Made by a program: the position numbers and the translations under genes. This document shows, one piece after another, positions 8,467-16,501 of a DNA stretch of 64,000 nucleotides (the stretch's first letter is position 1; the number at the start of each line of letters is the position of its first letter). The notes under the pieces were generated by a model. It worked only from the letters and a program-made list of their open reading frames with translations, was not told the DNA's origin and ran no database searches. The DNA is from an uncultured Sphingomonadaceae bacterium (GTDB lineage: Bacteria > Pseudomonadota > Alphaproteobacteria > Sphingomonadales > Sphingomonadaceae): the NCBI GenBank assembly GCA_913060895.1, contig CAJXSN010000011.1, forward strand, positions 1 through 64,000, given 5' to 3'.

Positions 8467-9333
8467 GTGCAAACACTTGGCCAACTGGACATGTTGAGAA
8501 CAGCCGTGGCGCAGCTGACGCAAGACGGCTCGCGCCTTGCTCTGGTACCCACAATGGGCGCGCTGCACGAAGGGCATATAGCGCTGGTGCGCGAAGCGGC
8601 TAGACATGCCGATCACGTCGCGGTTTCAATCTTTGTGAACCCCACACAGTTCGGCCCGAATGAGGATCTGAATGCCTATCCGCGCCAAATGGCCGCCGAC
8701 AGTGCTATGCTGGAGGCCGAAGGTGTGGCCCTGTTATGGGCCCCGTCGGTGCAGGTGATGTATCCGCAGGGTTTTGCAAGTTCCATCGCGGTGGAAGGGG
8801 TCAGCGCAGGGTTTTGCGGTGCTGCCCGTCCTGGCCATTTCGACGGGGTGGCGACGGTGGTATGCAAGCTTTTCCATCAGGTGCTGCCGCATGTCGCATT
8901 GTTTGGCGAAAAAGACTGGCAGCAACTGGCCGTGATCCGCGCGATGGCCCGCGATCTGGACCTCACTCGCCCGCATATGACGGATATTGTCGGTATGCCG
9001 ACAGTGCGCGAATCGGATGGCCTCGCAATGTCGAGCCGCAACCGGTACCTTTCCGCAGAACAGCGTATGGCGGCCGTGGCCCTGCCGAACGGCATGCAAA
9101 ACGCCATTGCCCAGATCGAAGCCGGCACCTCGCCAGCCCGCGCGCTCGGCAATTTGCGCGAGGCATTGAAAGCCGCCGGCTTCGACCGTGTGGATTATGC
9201 CGCCCTGGCCGATGCCGACACGCTGGAACCGCTGGATGAATTGGAAACACGCCCTGCGCGCCTGCTGGTCGCAGCAAGGATCGGCGGAACCCGTCTGATC
9301 GACAACATGCCGGTAAACAATCCGGCGAAGTAG
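8467..9333 (+). CDS. panC: Pantothenate synthetase
   Basis: 288-aa pantoate--beta-alanine ligase, the last step of pantothenate synthesis. Signatures are PTMGALHEGH (HIGH-like nucleotide site), NPTQFGPNEDL, the Rossmann segment VALFGEKDWQQL, and MSSRNRYLS (KMSKS-like). The open frame extends upstream, but homology starts just after a GTG at 8467 that is preceded by GAAGGG at suitable spacing; the ATG at 8491 is less likely. It is divergent from mipZ and is followed by an oppositely oriented tRNA-Gly. Confidence 0.93.
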   Translation: MQTLGQLDMLRTAVAQLTQDGSRLALVPTMGALHEGHIALVREAARHADHVAVSIFVNPTQFGPNEDLNAYPRQMAADSAMLEAEGVALLWAPSVQVMYPQGFASSIAVEGVSAGFCGAARPGHFDGVATVVCKLFHQVLPHVALFGEKDWQQLAVIRAMARDLDLTRPHMTDIVGMPTVRESDGLAMSSRNRYLSAEQRMAAVALPNGMQNAIAQIEAGTSPARALGNLREALKAAGFDRVDYAALADADTLEPLDELETRPARLLVAARIGGTRLIDNMPVNNPAK

Positions 9334-9398
9334 CGCGCAGCGACAATTGGAGCCCGGCGCACGGACTGAACAACAGCTATGTTTTCTGGCAGGAGAGC

Positions 9399-9472
9399 TG
9401 GAGCGGGTAAGGGGAATCGAACCCCTCTAGCTAGCTTGGAAGGCTAGAGCATTACCACTATGCTATACCCGC
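9399..9472 (-). tRNA. tRNA-Gly (TCC anticodon)
   Basis: The minus strand folds as a full cloverleaf. The 7-bp acceptor stem is GCGGGTA/TACCCGC. The D-arm contains AGTGGTAA. The anticodon loop CTTCCAA is flanked by CTAGC/GCTAG and reads TCC. The T-arm is GGGG-TTCGATT-CCCC. The discriminator is T and the CCA end is encoded. Confidence 0.97.
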
Positions 9473-9542
9473 TCAACGCTGGAAAAGCCGATGCCACCGG
9501 CAGGGGCCATCGGTCAACTGTTTCGCGACATTCTTGATACGT

Positions 9543-10166
9543 TCAATTACCAGCGGCCGGTCTGAGCAGGCTGCCGGTCTCCTCCCCATCAGCGGGCGGA
9601 GCGGTGGGTTCCGCCGGTGTAGGAATGCTTGCCCCTTCGGGAACCGCAACATGAACCTCGGCCCGCCGATTGGCCGCGCGGCCTTTCTCGTTCGGCGTGC
9701 CGTCAGGCAGGGCATTGGGCTCGATCGGATTCTGCTCGCCAAATGCAATGATTTCGATCCGCTCACTCGAAACGCCTTTTTCAACCAGCCATTCGGCCAC
9801 GGTTTCAGCCCGCTCGCGGGATATGCGTAGATTAACCGTATCATTGCCCCCGGCATCGCTGTGGCCGCGCACGGTAATGGTACCGCCGAACTTCGATACC
9901 TGAAGGCTCTCCAGCAGTTCGGTCAAGGCGGTCACCGCCTCGGCTGACAATTCGCTGCCGCTATCGCCGAAAGTCAGCGTCAATTCGACCGGTTCCACGT
10001 CCGTGGTGCGGGCGATTTCGATATCCGCGCGGATAATCGATGCCTGATCTTCCTGCAGTTCCTCCGGCTCTGTCTCCACCGGTTCGGGCGTAGGCGCCGG
10101 CTGGGTATCGTTGCAAGCAGCCAGTGCCAGACAGGCAAATACGGTCAGGCAGGGTCGGATATTCAT
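9543..10166 (-). CDS. OmpA-family lipoprotein
   Basis: 207-aa protein starting at an ATG preceded by AAGGA. It has a lipoprotein signal with lipobox LALAAC (Cys18), an acidic Pro/Glu linker, and an OmpA-like peptidoglycan-binding domain from about residue 50 to 170. Within it, GHSDAGG and NLRISRERAETVAEWL are the characteristic second helix and loop. The C-terminus is Pro/Ala-rich. It probably tethers the outer membrane to peptidoglycan. It sits between tRNA-Gly and the antiporter gene, 14 bp downstream of the latter. It is not Pal, since no tol genes surround it. Confidence 0.88.
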   Translation of the reverse strand: MNIRPCLTVFACLALAACNDTQPAPTPEPVETEPEELQEDQASIIRADIEIARTTDVEPVELTLTFGDSGSELSAEAVTALTELLESLQVSKFGGTITVRGHSDAGGNDTVNLRISRERAETVAEWLVEKGVSSERIEIIAFGEQNPIEPNALPDGTPNEKGRAANRRAEVHVAVPEGASIPTPAEPTAPPADGEETGSLLRPAAGN

Positions 10167-10180
10167 AGAGGTCCTTATAA

Positions 10181-12070
10181 TCATGCCGGTTGCGGCCGCG
10201 AGCTGCCGCTATCTTTGGGTTTCTCGTCGGATTTTGGTTCCTTGCGCCCCTCCCTCTTGGCCGAGGCTTCCTCTGCCGTTTTGGGGCGGGGCGGGCTGAA
10301 GGAGACGATTACATCACCTGCCCGTGGCTCTGGCCGGGCGGCATGGGTAAAGAAACGCATCCGTCCACTTTCCCGTAGCAACAGCAGCATGTGGGTCGAT
10401 TCAGGCAGCTTTTCCTGCGCGTCATCGAAATCGAACTGGTCCGACAGTTTTGTACGGCGGAACACCCAGCCCTTCTGCTGGAGCTCCTGCAGATCACCTA
10501 CACCGAACCCGCTTTCGAATAGCGAGCGGCCGCGCAGGCTTTCCGGCAGGGCGCGGTGATCGTCATCATTCGAATCGCCAAGTTGATAGACCGAATCGCG
10601 CCCGATCTCGTGGGCGAATTCATTGCAGACCAGCGCGTTATACGCCTCGTTATCAGTCGCCGCGACCAATACCTGATAGGGGCTAAGGTCGAGATTATGC
10701 TCGGTCGCCTCGTTAAGAATCTCGCCATGATAATAGGGCAGGCCAGCACGGCGTGCAGCGGCAAGGCGTTGCCAGCTCGAATCGACCACCATTACCGGGG
10801 TTTCCAGTTCCATCATCTGCTTTGCAAGGGCGATGGTCCACGGCGTACTGCCTGCAATCAGCAGGCCAGGCCGCTCCGATCCTTTTATATTGAGCAGCTT
10901 TGCCACAAGATCGACTGTAAAGCCGTGCGCGATGATGGTCGCGACCACCACAGCGAAACTGAGCCCGATCAGGATCGACCCATCACCATAGCCCAGCTCG
11001 TTAAGGCGCAGGGCAAAGAGGCCGCAGATTGCCACCAGGACGATGCCACGCGGGGCAATCCATGACAGGAACAGCCGCTCGTTCCACGGCACCGAACTGC
11101 CCAGCAGGCTGACCAGAACTGTCGCCGGGCGCACCACGAACAACAGAACCAGCAGGAACAGCCCGAAACGCCATTCGAAATCGCGCAGTTCTGCAAAATC
11201 GAGGCTGGCCGACAGAAGGATGAATATCCCCGACACCAGTATGATTGCGATGTTTTCTTTAAACGGATGAATGCTGCGAATGCTCGACACGTTCATATTG
11301 GCGAGCGCGATTCCCATCACGGTGACAGCCACCAGACCGGCCTCGTGCTCGATCATGTTTGAAATCACGAATACGCCGATCACGACGGTGAACAGCACCG
11401 GCACTTTCAGATATTCCGGTACTGCGCCGCGCGGGAATGCCCAGGCGACTGCCGCTGCTGCGGCGAAGCCCAGCAGGCCTGCAAGAATCGCCGCGAAGAT
11501 CAGCGGCGGGACGATTTCGATAATCGAAGCGCCGGGGCTTTCAGCGGAAATACGAAAATATTCGTAGGCGATAACGGCACACATGGCGCCGAACGGATCG
11601 TTGACGATGGATTCCCATTTCAAAATCGAGGCAGGTCGGGCTTGCACGTTCGACTGCCGCAGCAACGGAATAACGACTGTCGGTCCGGTCACCACCAGAA
11701 TCCCTGCAAACAGAATGGCGACGGGCCACACCAGACCGGCAACGTAATAGCAGGCGAGTGAGCCGAGTAACCAGCCGATGGGCACGCCGAACACCACCAT
11801 TCGCCAGACCCCATCGCCGGAACGGCGCAGTTCGCGCAGATCCAGGCTGAGTCCGCCTTCGAACAGGATAAGCGCGACACCGATGCTGATCATCGGCTCC
11901 AGCATCGGCCCGAATATCTCCTCGGGGTCAAACAGGTTGAGCACCGGTCCGGCAAGGAAGCCAGCTACCAGCATCAGAACAATCGCGGGCCAACCTGTAC
12001 GCCAGGCAATCCACTGTGCCCCGATTCCGAGGACGCCGATTGTGGCAATAACAAGCGCTTGCGATTCCAT
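10181..12070 (-). CDS. CPA1-family cation:proton antiporter with RCK domain
   Basis: 629-aa membrane antiporter with about 12 hydrophobic segments in the first 395 residues. These include the conserved ILFEGGLSL motif and the WESIVNDPFGA segment with its N-D pair in the transport core. A cytoplasmic TrkA-N/RCK-like nucleotide-binding domain follows (about 395-530, starting LLIAGSTPWTIALAKQMM), then a TrkA-C-like tail ending in a Lys/Glu/Ser/Pro-rich stretch. The family exchanges Na+ or K+ for H+. The RCK domain suggests gating by nucleotide or redox state, which is inference. Cation specificity cannot be read from sequence. Confidence 0.9.
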   Translation of the reverse strand: MESQALVIATIGVLGIGAQWIAWRTGWPAIVLMLVAGFLAGPVLNLFDPEEIFGPMLEPMISIGVALILFEGGLSLDLRELRRSGDGVWRMVVFGVPIGWLLGSLACYYVAGLVWPVAILFAGILVVTGPTVVIPLLRQSNVQARPASILKWESIVNDPFGAMCAVIAYEYFRISAESPGASIIEIVPPLIFAAILAGLLGFAAAAAVAWAFPRGAVPEYLKVPVLFTVVIGVFVISNMIEHEAGLVAVTVMGIALANMNVSSIRSIHPFKENIAIILVSGIFILLSASLDFAELRDFEWRFGLFLLVLLFVVRPATVLVSLLGSSVPWNERLFLSWIAPRGIVLVAICGLFALRLNELGYGDGSILIGLSFAVVVATIIAHGFTVDLVAKLLNIKGSERPGLLIAGSTPWTIALAKQMMELETPVMVVDSSWQRLAAARRAGLPYYHGEILNEATEHNLDLSPYQVLVAATDNEAYNALVCNEFAHEIGRDSVYQLGDSNDDDHRALPESLRGRSLFESGFGVGDLQELQQKGWVFRRTKLSDQFDFDDAQEKLPESTHMLLLLRESGRMRFFTHAARPEPRAGDVIVSFSPPRPKTAEEASAKREGRKEPKSDEKPKDSGSSRPQPA

Positions 12071-12178
12071 GCGGGTCTCCTACTCGCGCGTGGCCGGTCG
12101 GACACATCCGGTGTGCTTACATACTGTTTGCAGCGCGGGCTATGCACAAATGTTTCAATGTCTTGTCTGGCGGCGAAT

Positions 12179-12709
12179 TCATTCGCCGTCGAAAGACACC
12201 AGCGCATCGACATCCACATCTGCAGCCCGCAGACGCGTGGCACCGCCCAAGTCGGGCAGATCAATCACGAAGGCAGCGCGGCTGACAGTCGCACCCGCAT
12301 TCCGCAGCAGTTGCGCAGCAGCACAGGCGGTGCCGCCGGTAGCGATCAGATCATCGACGATGGCGACGATGGTTCCCGAAGGAATGGTCGACGGGTCGAG
12401 TTCGAGCCGGTCGGCCCCGTATTCCAGAGCATATTCGATACCGACGGTCGCAACCGGCAGCTTGCCCGGCTTGCGGATCGGAATGAAACCTACACCCAAC
12501 CGTATGGCGACTGCAGCGCCGAAAATAAAGCCGCGCGCCTCCATTCCGGCAACGGCCTGCACTCCCTGCAATCGCTCGGCCAGTTGCTCGATCGCTGCCG
12601 CCAGCCCTTCTGGATGGGCCAGCAATGGCCCAATGTCTCGGAACAAAATGCCGGGCTTCGGAAAGTCCGGAACAGTGCGGATAATGGCGCGCAAATCGTC
12701 TTGCGTCAT
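12179..12709 (-). CDS. apt: Adenine phosphoribosyltransferase
   Basis: 176-aa type I phosphoribosyltransferase converting adenine and PRPP to AMP. Signatures are PDFPKPGILFRDI near the N-terminus, GMEARGF for base recognition, and the PRPP loop VAIVDDLIATGGT. Start at ATG 12709 gives the family-typical MTQDDLRAIIRTVPDFP; a TTG at 12724 and an ATG at 12715 lie just upstream. It is downstream of the bc1 operon on the same strand, with a 42-bp gap to petC. Confidence 0.93.
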   Translation of the reverse strand: MTQDDLRAIIRTVPDFPKPGILFRDIGPLLAHPEGLAAAIEQLAERLQGVQAVAGMEARGFIFGAAVAIRLGVGFIPIRKPGKLPVATVGIEYALEYGADRLELDPSTIPSGTIVAIVDDLIATGGTACAAAQLLRNAGATVSRAAFVIDLPDLGGATRLRAADVDVDALVSFDGE

Positions 12710-12751
12710 GCCCATTTTCCGCAATGTTCGATCATCTTGTCCGGCGCGATC

Positions 12752-13609
12752 TTAATCCTTCCGCTTGGCAGGTTTCACTGCCGACCAGATCTGCTGTTTC
12801 GCCATCCAGGCAAGGATGGTTGCGAACAGAAGGAAAATCAACACGGGCCAACCGGTCTGCTTGCGCTTCACTAGGGTCGGCTCTGCGCTCCATGTAAGAA
12901 ACGCAGTAACGTCCTCAGCCATTTGCGGAATCGTCGATTCAGTGTCGTCATCATAGGTCACCTGACCGCTCGAAGTCAGCGGTGGGGCCATCGCGATGTT
13001 CAGATACTGGAAGTACGGATTATAATAGAGGCCGGCGGGTGTCTTGAATTCCGGAAATTCCGCCTTCAGTTCATTCGGTATCGGCTGGTAGCCGCTCAGC
13101 AGCGAATATACATAATCCGTGCCGTGATGACGCGCCTTGGTAATCAGCGACAGATCAGGCGGGATGGCATTGTTGTTTGCCGCAGCAGCAGCAACATCGT
13201 TCGGATAGGGCGAAGGGATGTAATCCGTCGGCTCGGCCGCCCGCATCGTTGCTTCACCTGTTGCCGGATCAATACCGGGAACCTGCCAAGTAGCAGCCTC
13301 GGCACGGATCTGGTTTTCGGTATAGCCCAGATCGGCCAAATTGCGGAACGCCACGAACTTCATGCCGTGGCAGGCAGAGCAGACTTCCTTGTACACTTTG
13401 TAGCCGCGCTGAAGCTGGGCGATATCCCATTTCCCCAGTGGCCCGTTGAATGACCAGCCACCATCCGGCGAGCGGGCTTCTTCATGAAACACATACTCTG
13501 CCGTTTCCGGGGTGTCGGTCGTTGCCGCATTATATGCGTCGGCAACGAAGGAGATCATCACCACCAGGGTGAACAGCAGGCCGGCACCGATTGCGAGAAG
13601 GCGAACCAT
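12752..13609 (-). CDS. petC: Cytochrome c1 (bc1 complex)
   Basis: 285-aa haem c protein of complex III. It has an N-terminal membrane/signal segment (about residues 3-25), a haem-binding CSACH motif, the axial-methionine region IAMAPPL, and a C-terminal anchor helix (GWPVLIFLLFATILAWM) followed by a basic tail. It passes electrons from the Rieske protein to cytochrome c in the periplasm. ATG 13609 is chosen because AGGAAAGAG lies just upstream; the longer frame would add 17 residues that break the signal sequence. Third gene of petABC. Confidence 0.94.
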   Translation of the reverse strand: MVRLLAIGAGLLFTLVVMISFVADAYNAATTDTPETAEYVFHEEARSPDGGWSFNGPLGKWDIAQLQRGYKVYKEVCSACHGMKFVAFRNLADLGYTENQIRAEAATWQVPGIDPATGEATMRAAEPTDYIPSPYPNDVAAAAANNNAIPPDLSLITKARHHGTDYVYSLLSGYQPIPNELKAEFPEFKTPAGLYYNPYFQYLNIAMAPPLTSSGQVTYDDDTESTIPQMAEDVTAFLTWSAEPTLVKRKQTGWPVLIFLLFATILAWMAKQQIWSAVKPAKRKD

Positions 13610-13631
13610 AACGAAACTCTTTCCTATTCGC

Positions 13632-14924
13632 TCAAACGGCTGGCGAGGTATTCTCGCCAAGCACTGCTTTTTTGTCGGACCCCAGCACAGCTTCGGTAAT
13701 CGAATATGGCAGCGGCTCTGGCTTCTCGAACGAAGAGAGCAGCGGCAGGATCACCAGGAAGTGCAGGAAGTAATATGCCGTCGCGATCTGGCTGGCCAGA
13801 ATCGTGAAGGTCGAAAGATGCGCGCCGCCGCAATAACCCAGCACCAGAATGCAGGGTATCAGGCCGAACCAGAAGAACTTGCGGAACAGCGGGCGATAAT
13901 GGCCACTGCGCACCGGCGAACGGTCCAGCCAGGGCAGGATGAACCACAGCAGGATCGAAGAGAACATGCCGATCACGCCCCACAGCTTTGCGGGCAGGAT
14001 GAAATCGAACGTAAAGGCGCGCAGGATCGCGTAGAACGGCCAGAAATACCATTCAGGAACAATGTTCGCAGGCGTCGCCAGCGGGTTCGCTTCAATATAA
14101 TTGTCTGCATGGCCGAGATAGTTCGGCAGGAAGAACACCATCGCCATATAGGCGATCAGGAAGACCCCCAGCCCGAAACCATCCTTCGCCGTATAATACG
14201 GGTGGAACGGGACGGTATCGCTCTCGCTCTTCACTTCGACGCCGGTCGGGTTCGACGAACCCGGAATGTGCAGCGACCAGATGTGCAGGATAATCACACC
14301 CGCCGTCACGAATGGCAGCAGGAAGTGCAGGCTGAAGAAGCGGTTGAGCGCGGCGTTGTCAGGCGCATATCCGCCCAGCAGCCATATCTGGATCGGCTCG
14401 CCCACCAGCGGGATAGCGCCGAACAGGCCGGTAATAACCTTCGCACCCCAGAAGCTCATCTGGCCCCACGGCAGGACGTAGCCCATGAATGCAGTCGCCA
14501 TGACCAGCAGGAAGATGACCACACCCAGCAGCCAGATCATCTCGCGCGGGGCCTTGTAGGACGAATAATACAGGCCGCGGAAGATGTGCAGATAGAGAAC
14601 GAGGAAGAAGAAACTCGCCCCGTTGGCGTGAGCGTAACGCAGCATCCAGCCCCAGTTTACGTCGCGCATGATATGCTCGGTACTGGAGAACGCGACCAGC
14701 GCGTTCGGCGCGTAATGCATCGCCAGAATAACACCGGTAACGATCTGCAGAACCAGACAGAAGCCCGCCAGGACACCGAAATTCCACATATACGACAGGT
14801 TGCGCGGCACGGGGTAGCCCGCGCCGACGGCATTGTAGACGAGACGCGGCAAAGGCAATTTCTCGTCGACCCACTTCGTGAAGTCGTTGCCGGGGGAATA
14901 TTGCTTGGCCCAGGGGAAGCTCAT
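13632..14924 (-). CDS. petB: Cytochrome b (bc1 complex)
   Basis: 430-aa membrane subunit with eight hydrophobic helices. The haem-ligating histidine pairs sit in helix II (RYAHANGAS ... LYLHIFRG) and helix IV (SLHFLLPF ... ILHIWSLH). The Qo-site motif PEWY occurs in [14 protein letters not shown]. It oxidises ubiquinol at the Qo site and reduces quinone at Qi. It is encoded between the Rieske and c1 genes with 20-22 bp gaps, the standard proteobacterial fbc order. Confidence 0.95.
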   Translation of the reverse strand: MSFPWAKQYSPGNDFTKWVDEKLPLPRLVYNAVGAGYPVPRNLSYMWNFGVLAGFCLVLQIVTGVILAMHYAPNALVAFSSTEHIMRDVNWGWMLRYAHANGASFFFLVLYLHIFRGLYYSSYKAPREMIWLLGVVIFLLVMATAFMGYVLPWGQMSFWGAKVITGLFGAIPLVGEPIQIWLLGGYAPDNAALNRFFSLHFLLPFVTAGVIILHIWSLHIPGSSNPTGVEVKSESDTVPFHPYYTAKDGFGLGVFLIAYMAMVFFLPNYLGHADNYIEANPLATPANIVPEWYFWPFYAILRAFTFDFILPAKLWGVIGMFSSILLWFILPWLDRSPVRSGHYRPLFRKFFWFGLIPCILVLGYCGGAHLSTFTILASQIATAYYFLHFLVILPLLSSFEKPEPLPYSITEAVLGSDKKAVLGENTSPAV

Positions 14925-14944
14925 AGTTCAGGTCTTTCTAGCGC

Positions 14945-15544
14945 TCAGCCTACGCGAATAGTTGTGTCGGACGTGAATTCGTAATCCGGCACTTCGAGAT
15001 TGGTCGGTGCGGGGCCCTTGCGGATGCGCCCGGCGGTATCGAACTGGGAACCGTGGCAGGGGCAGAAATATCCGCCGAACTCGCCCTGGTTCTCGCCCTC
15101 TGCAGCGCCCAGCGGCACGCAGCCGAGATGGGTACAGACGCCCATCGTGACCAGAAGATCTCCGTGACCTTCCTTGGTCCGGTCGGCCAAGCTTTCCGCA
15201 TCGCGCAGCGAATCCGTCGGCGTATCGTTGGCAGCCTTGATTTCTTCTGGCGTCAGGCGCCGGACAAACAGGGGCTGCTTGCGAAACACCGCCTTGATCG
15301 CCTGCCCCGGTTCGATCGCGGACACATCGACATCGGTGCTGCTTTCCGCAAGCACGTCGGCAGAAGGGGCCATCTGGGTGACGAGCGGATAGATCACCGC
15401 CGCCCCGCCGACACCCGCTGCGCTGAGTGCAGCAATATTGATAAAGTCGCGGCGACGAACGCCATCCCCGCCAGCAGCCGCATCGTCATGTGCGACAGTG
15501 CCGGTGGCAGTATCCGCAGTTGCTGTGCCTGACGTATCAGCCAT
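14945..15544 (-). CDS. petA: Rieske iron-sulfur subunit (bc1 complex)
   Basis: 199-aa ubiquinol-cytochrome c reductase iron-sulfur subunit. A 28-residue Ala/Thr/Asp-rich N-terminus is followed by a twin-arginine segment VRRRDFINIAALSAAG, which forms the uncleaved Tat membrane anchor. The Rieske [2Fe-2S] ligands are in CTHLGC and CPCHGS. First gene of the bc1 operon; its promoter should lie in the 180-bp gap upstream (15545-15724). Confidence 0.95.
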   Translation of the reverse strand: MADTSGTATADTATGTVAHDDAAAGGDGVRRRDFINIAALSAAGVGGAAVIYPLVTQMAPSADVLAESSTDVDVSAIEPGQAIKAVFRKQPLFVRRLTPEEIKAANDTPTDSLRDAESLADRTKEGHGDLLVTMGVCTHLGCVPLGAAEGENQGEFGGYFCPCHGSQFDTAGRIRKGPAPTNLEVPDYEFTSDTTIRVG

Positions 15545-15724
15545 CGATTCCTACCTTAAGCCAGCGGGCGTGACAGAAGCGCCATCGCCCAAACCTTCGT
15601 AAAGGGCCGGCATGCGCGATCGGTCGTTCATGCAGCCCCAGCATATATGAGGCCCACCCCACATATGTTTGGGCGCGCTCCTAGCGGCTATACAGGGCAA
15701 AGCCAATGCCCTTTTCAGCATTGA

Positions 15725-16501
15725 TTATGCCGTAGCGCGCAACCCGATCAAGGCTGCTTGGCGGCCATAGCTGGCTTCACCGCGATGGGTTGCGCGGCGA
15801 TAGGAATAAAATCGCGACTCGTCCGAATAGGTGTCGAGCCCGAGCGGCTCTATTGCTCCGATCCCTGCGCGCTCCAGCCGTGCCGCAGCGTAACCTTCCA
15901 GATCGAAATGCAATCGGTCCCCGTTGCCAGGGGCAAAGAATCGGTCGTCCCCCGCCCCGAATTCATCGCGCATTTCAGGGCCGACTTCATAATTCGCCTG
16001 GGCAATAGCAGGGCCGATAGCAGCAACGATATGCCCGCGCCGGGCACCCAGACTTTCCATTGCTTCCAGCGTCGCCTCAAGAATGCCGCCCACTGCGCCG
16101 CGCCATCCGGCATGGGCGGCAGCGACAACGCCCGCCCCGGTATCGGCCATCAGAACCGGCCCGCAGTCCGCCGTGACAACGCCCACCAGCAGCCCCGGTG
16201 TGGCTGTTGCCAGAGCATCGGCCCGGGGCCGTGCATCACCCTTCGTCGCTGCACTAACCACAACCGCATCGGCGCTATGGACCTGATAGGGCATGGCAAG
16301 ATCGGCTCCGGGAAGGATGGCAGCAATCGCCCGGCGGCGGTTTTCCTCCACAGCGGCCGGTTCATCGCCTGCGCCTGTGCCGAATTGCAGTCCGGCCACC
16401 GGTCCGGCGGAAACACCGCCAGCCCGCGTCAGAAATCCGTGCGGCACATCGTTGAGCACGGACGCCCTGACCGGACAGACAGCATCGCCCGCTTCAGCCA
16501 A
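15725..16501 (-). CDS. pgeF: Peptidoglycan editing factor PgeF (YfiH/DUF152)
   Basis: 258-aa laccase-like copper/zinc-fold protein. The conserved metal ligands are visible in PYQVHSAD, VTADCGPVL and AAHAGWRG. Family members hydrolyse misincorporated L-Ser from UDP-MurNAc in E. coli, and some have been reported as purine nucleoside phosphorylases. The gene start overlaps the pepN stop by 8 bp, so it is translationally coupled to pepN. Length is normal. Confidence 0.9.
   Translation of the reverse strand: MAEAGDAVCPVRASVLNDVPHGFLTRAGGVSAGPVAGLQFGTGAGDEPAAVEENRRRAIAAILPGADLAMPYQVHSADAVVVSAATKGDARPRADALATATPGLLVGVVTADCGPVLMADTGAGVVAAAHAGWRGAVGGILEATLEAMESLGARRGHIVAAIGPAIAQANYEVGPEMRDEFGAGDDRFFAPGNGDRLHFDLEGYAAARLERAGIGAIEPLGLDTYSDESRFYSYRRATHRGEASYGRQAALIGLRATA

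Noticed and set aside
13512-14984. 490-aa plus-strand open frame
   Set aside because: It is antisense to cytochrome b; composition is Gln/Arg/His-rich without domains.
15545-15724. Possible small RNA or gene between petA and pgeF
   Set aside because: Only a weak AGGGCA/TGCCCT hairpin after pgeF and no reading frame; it most likely holds the bc1 promoter.
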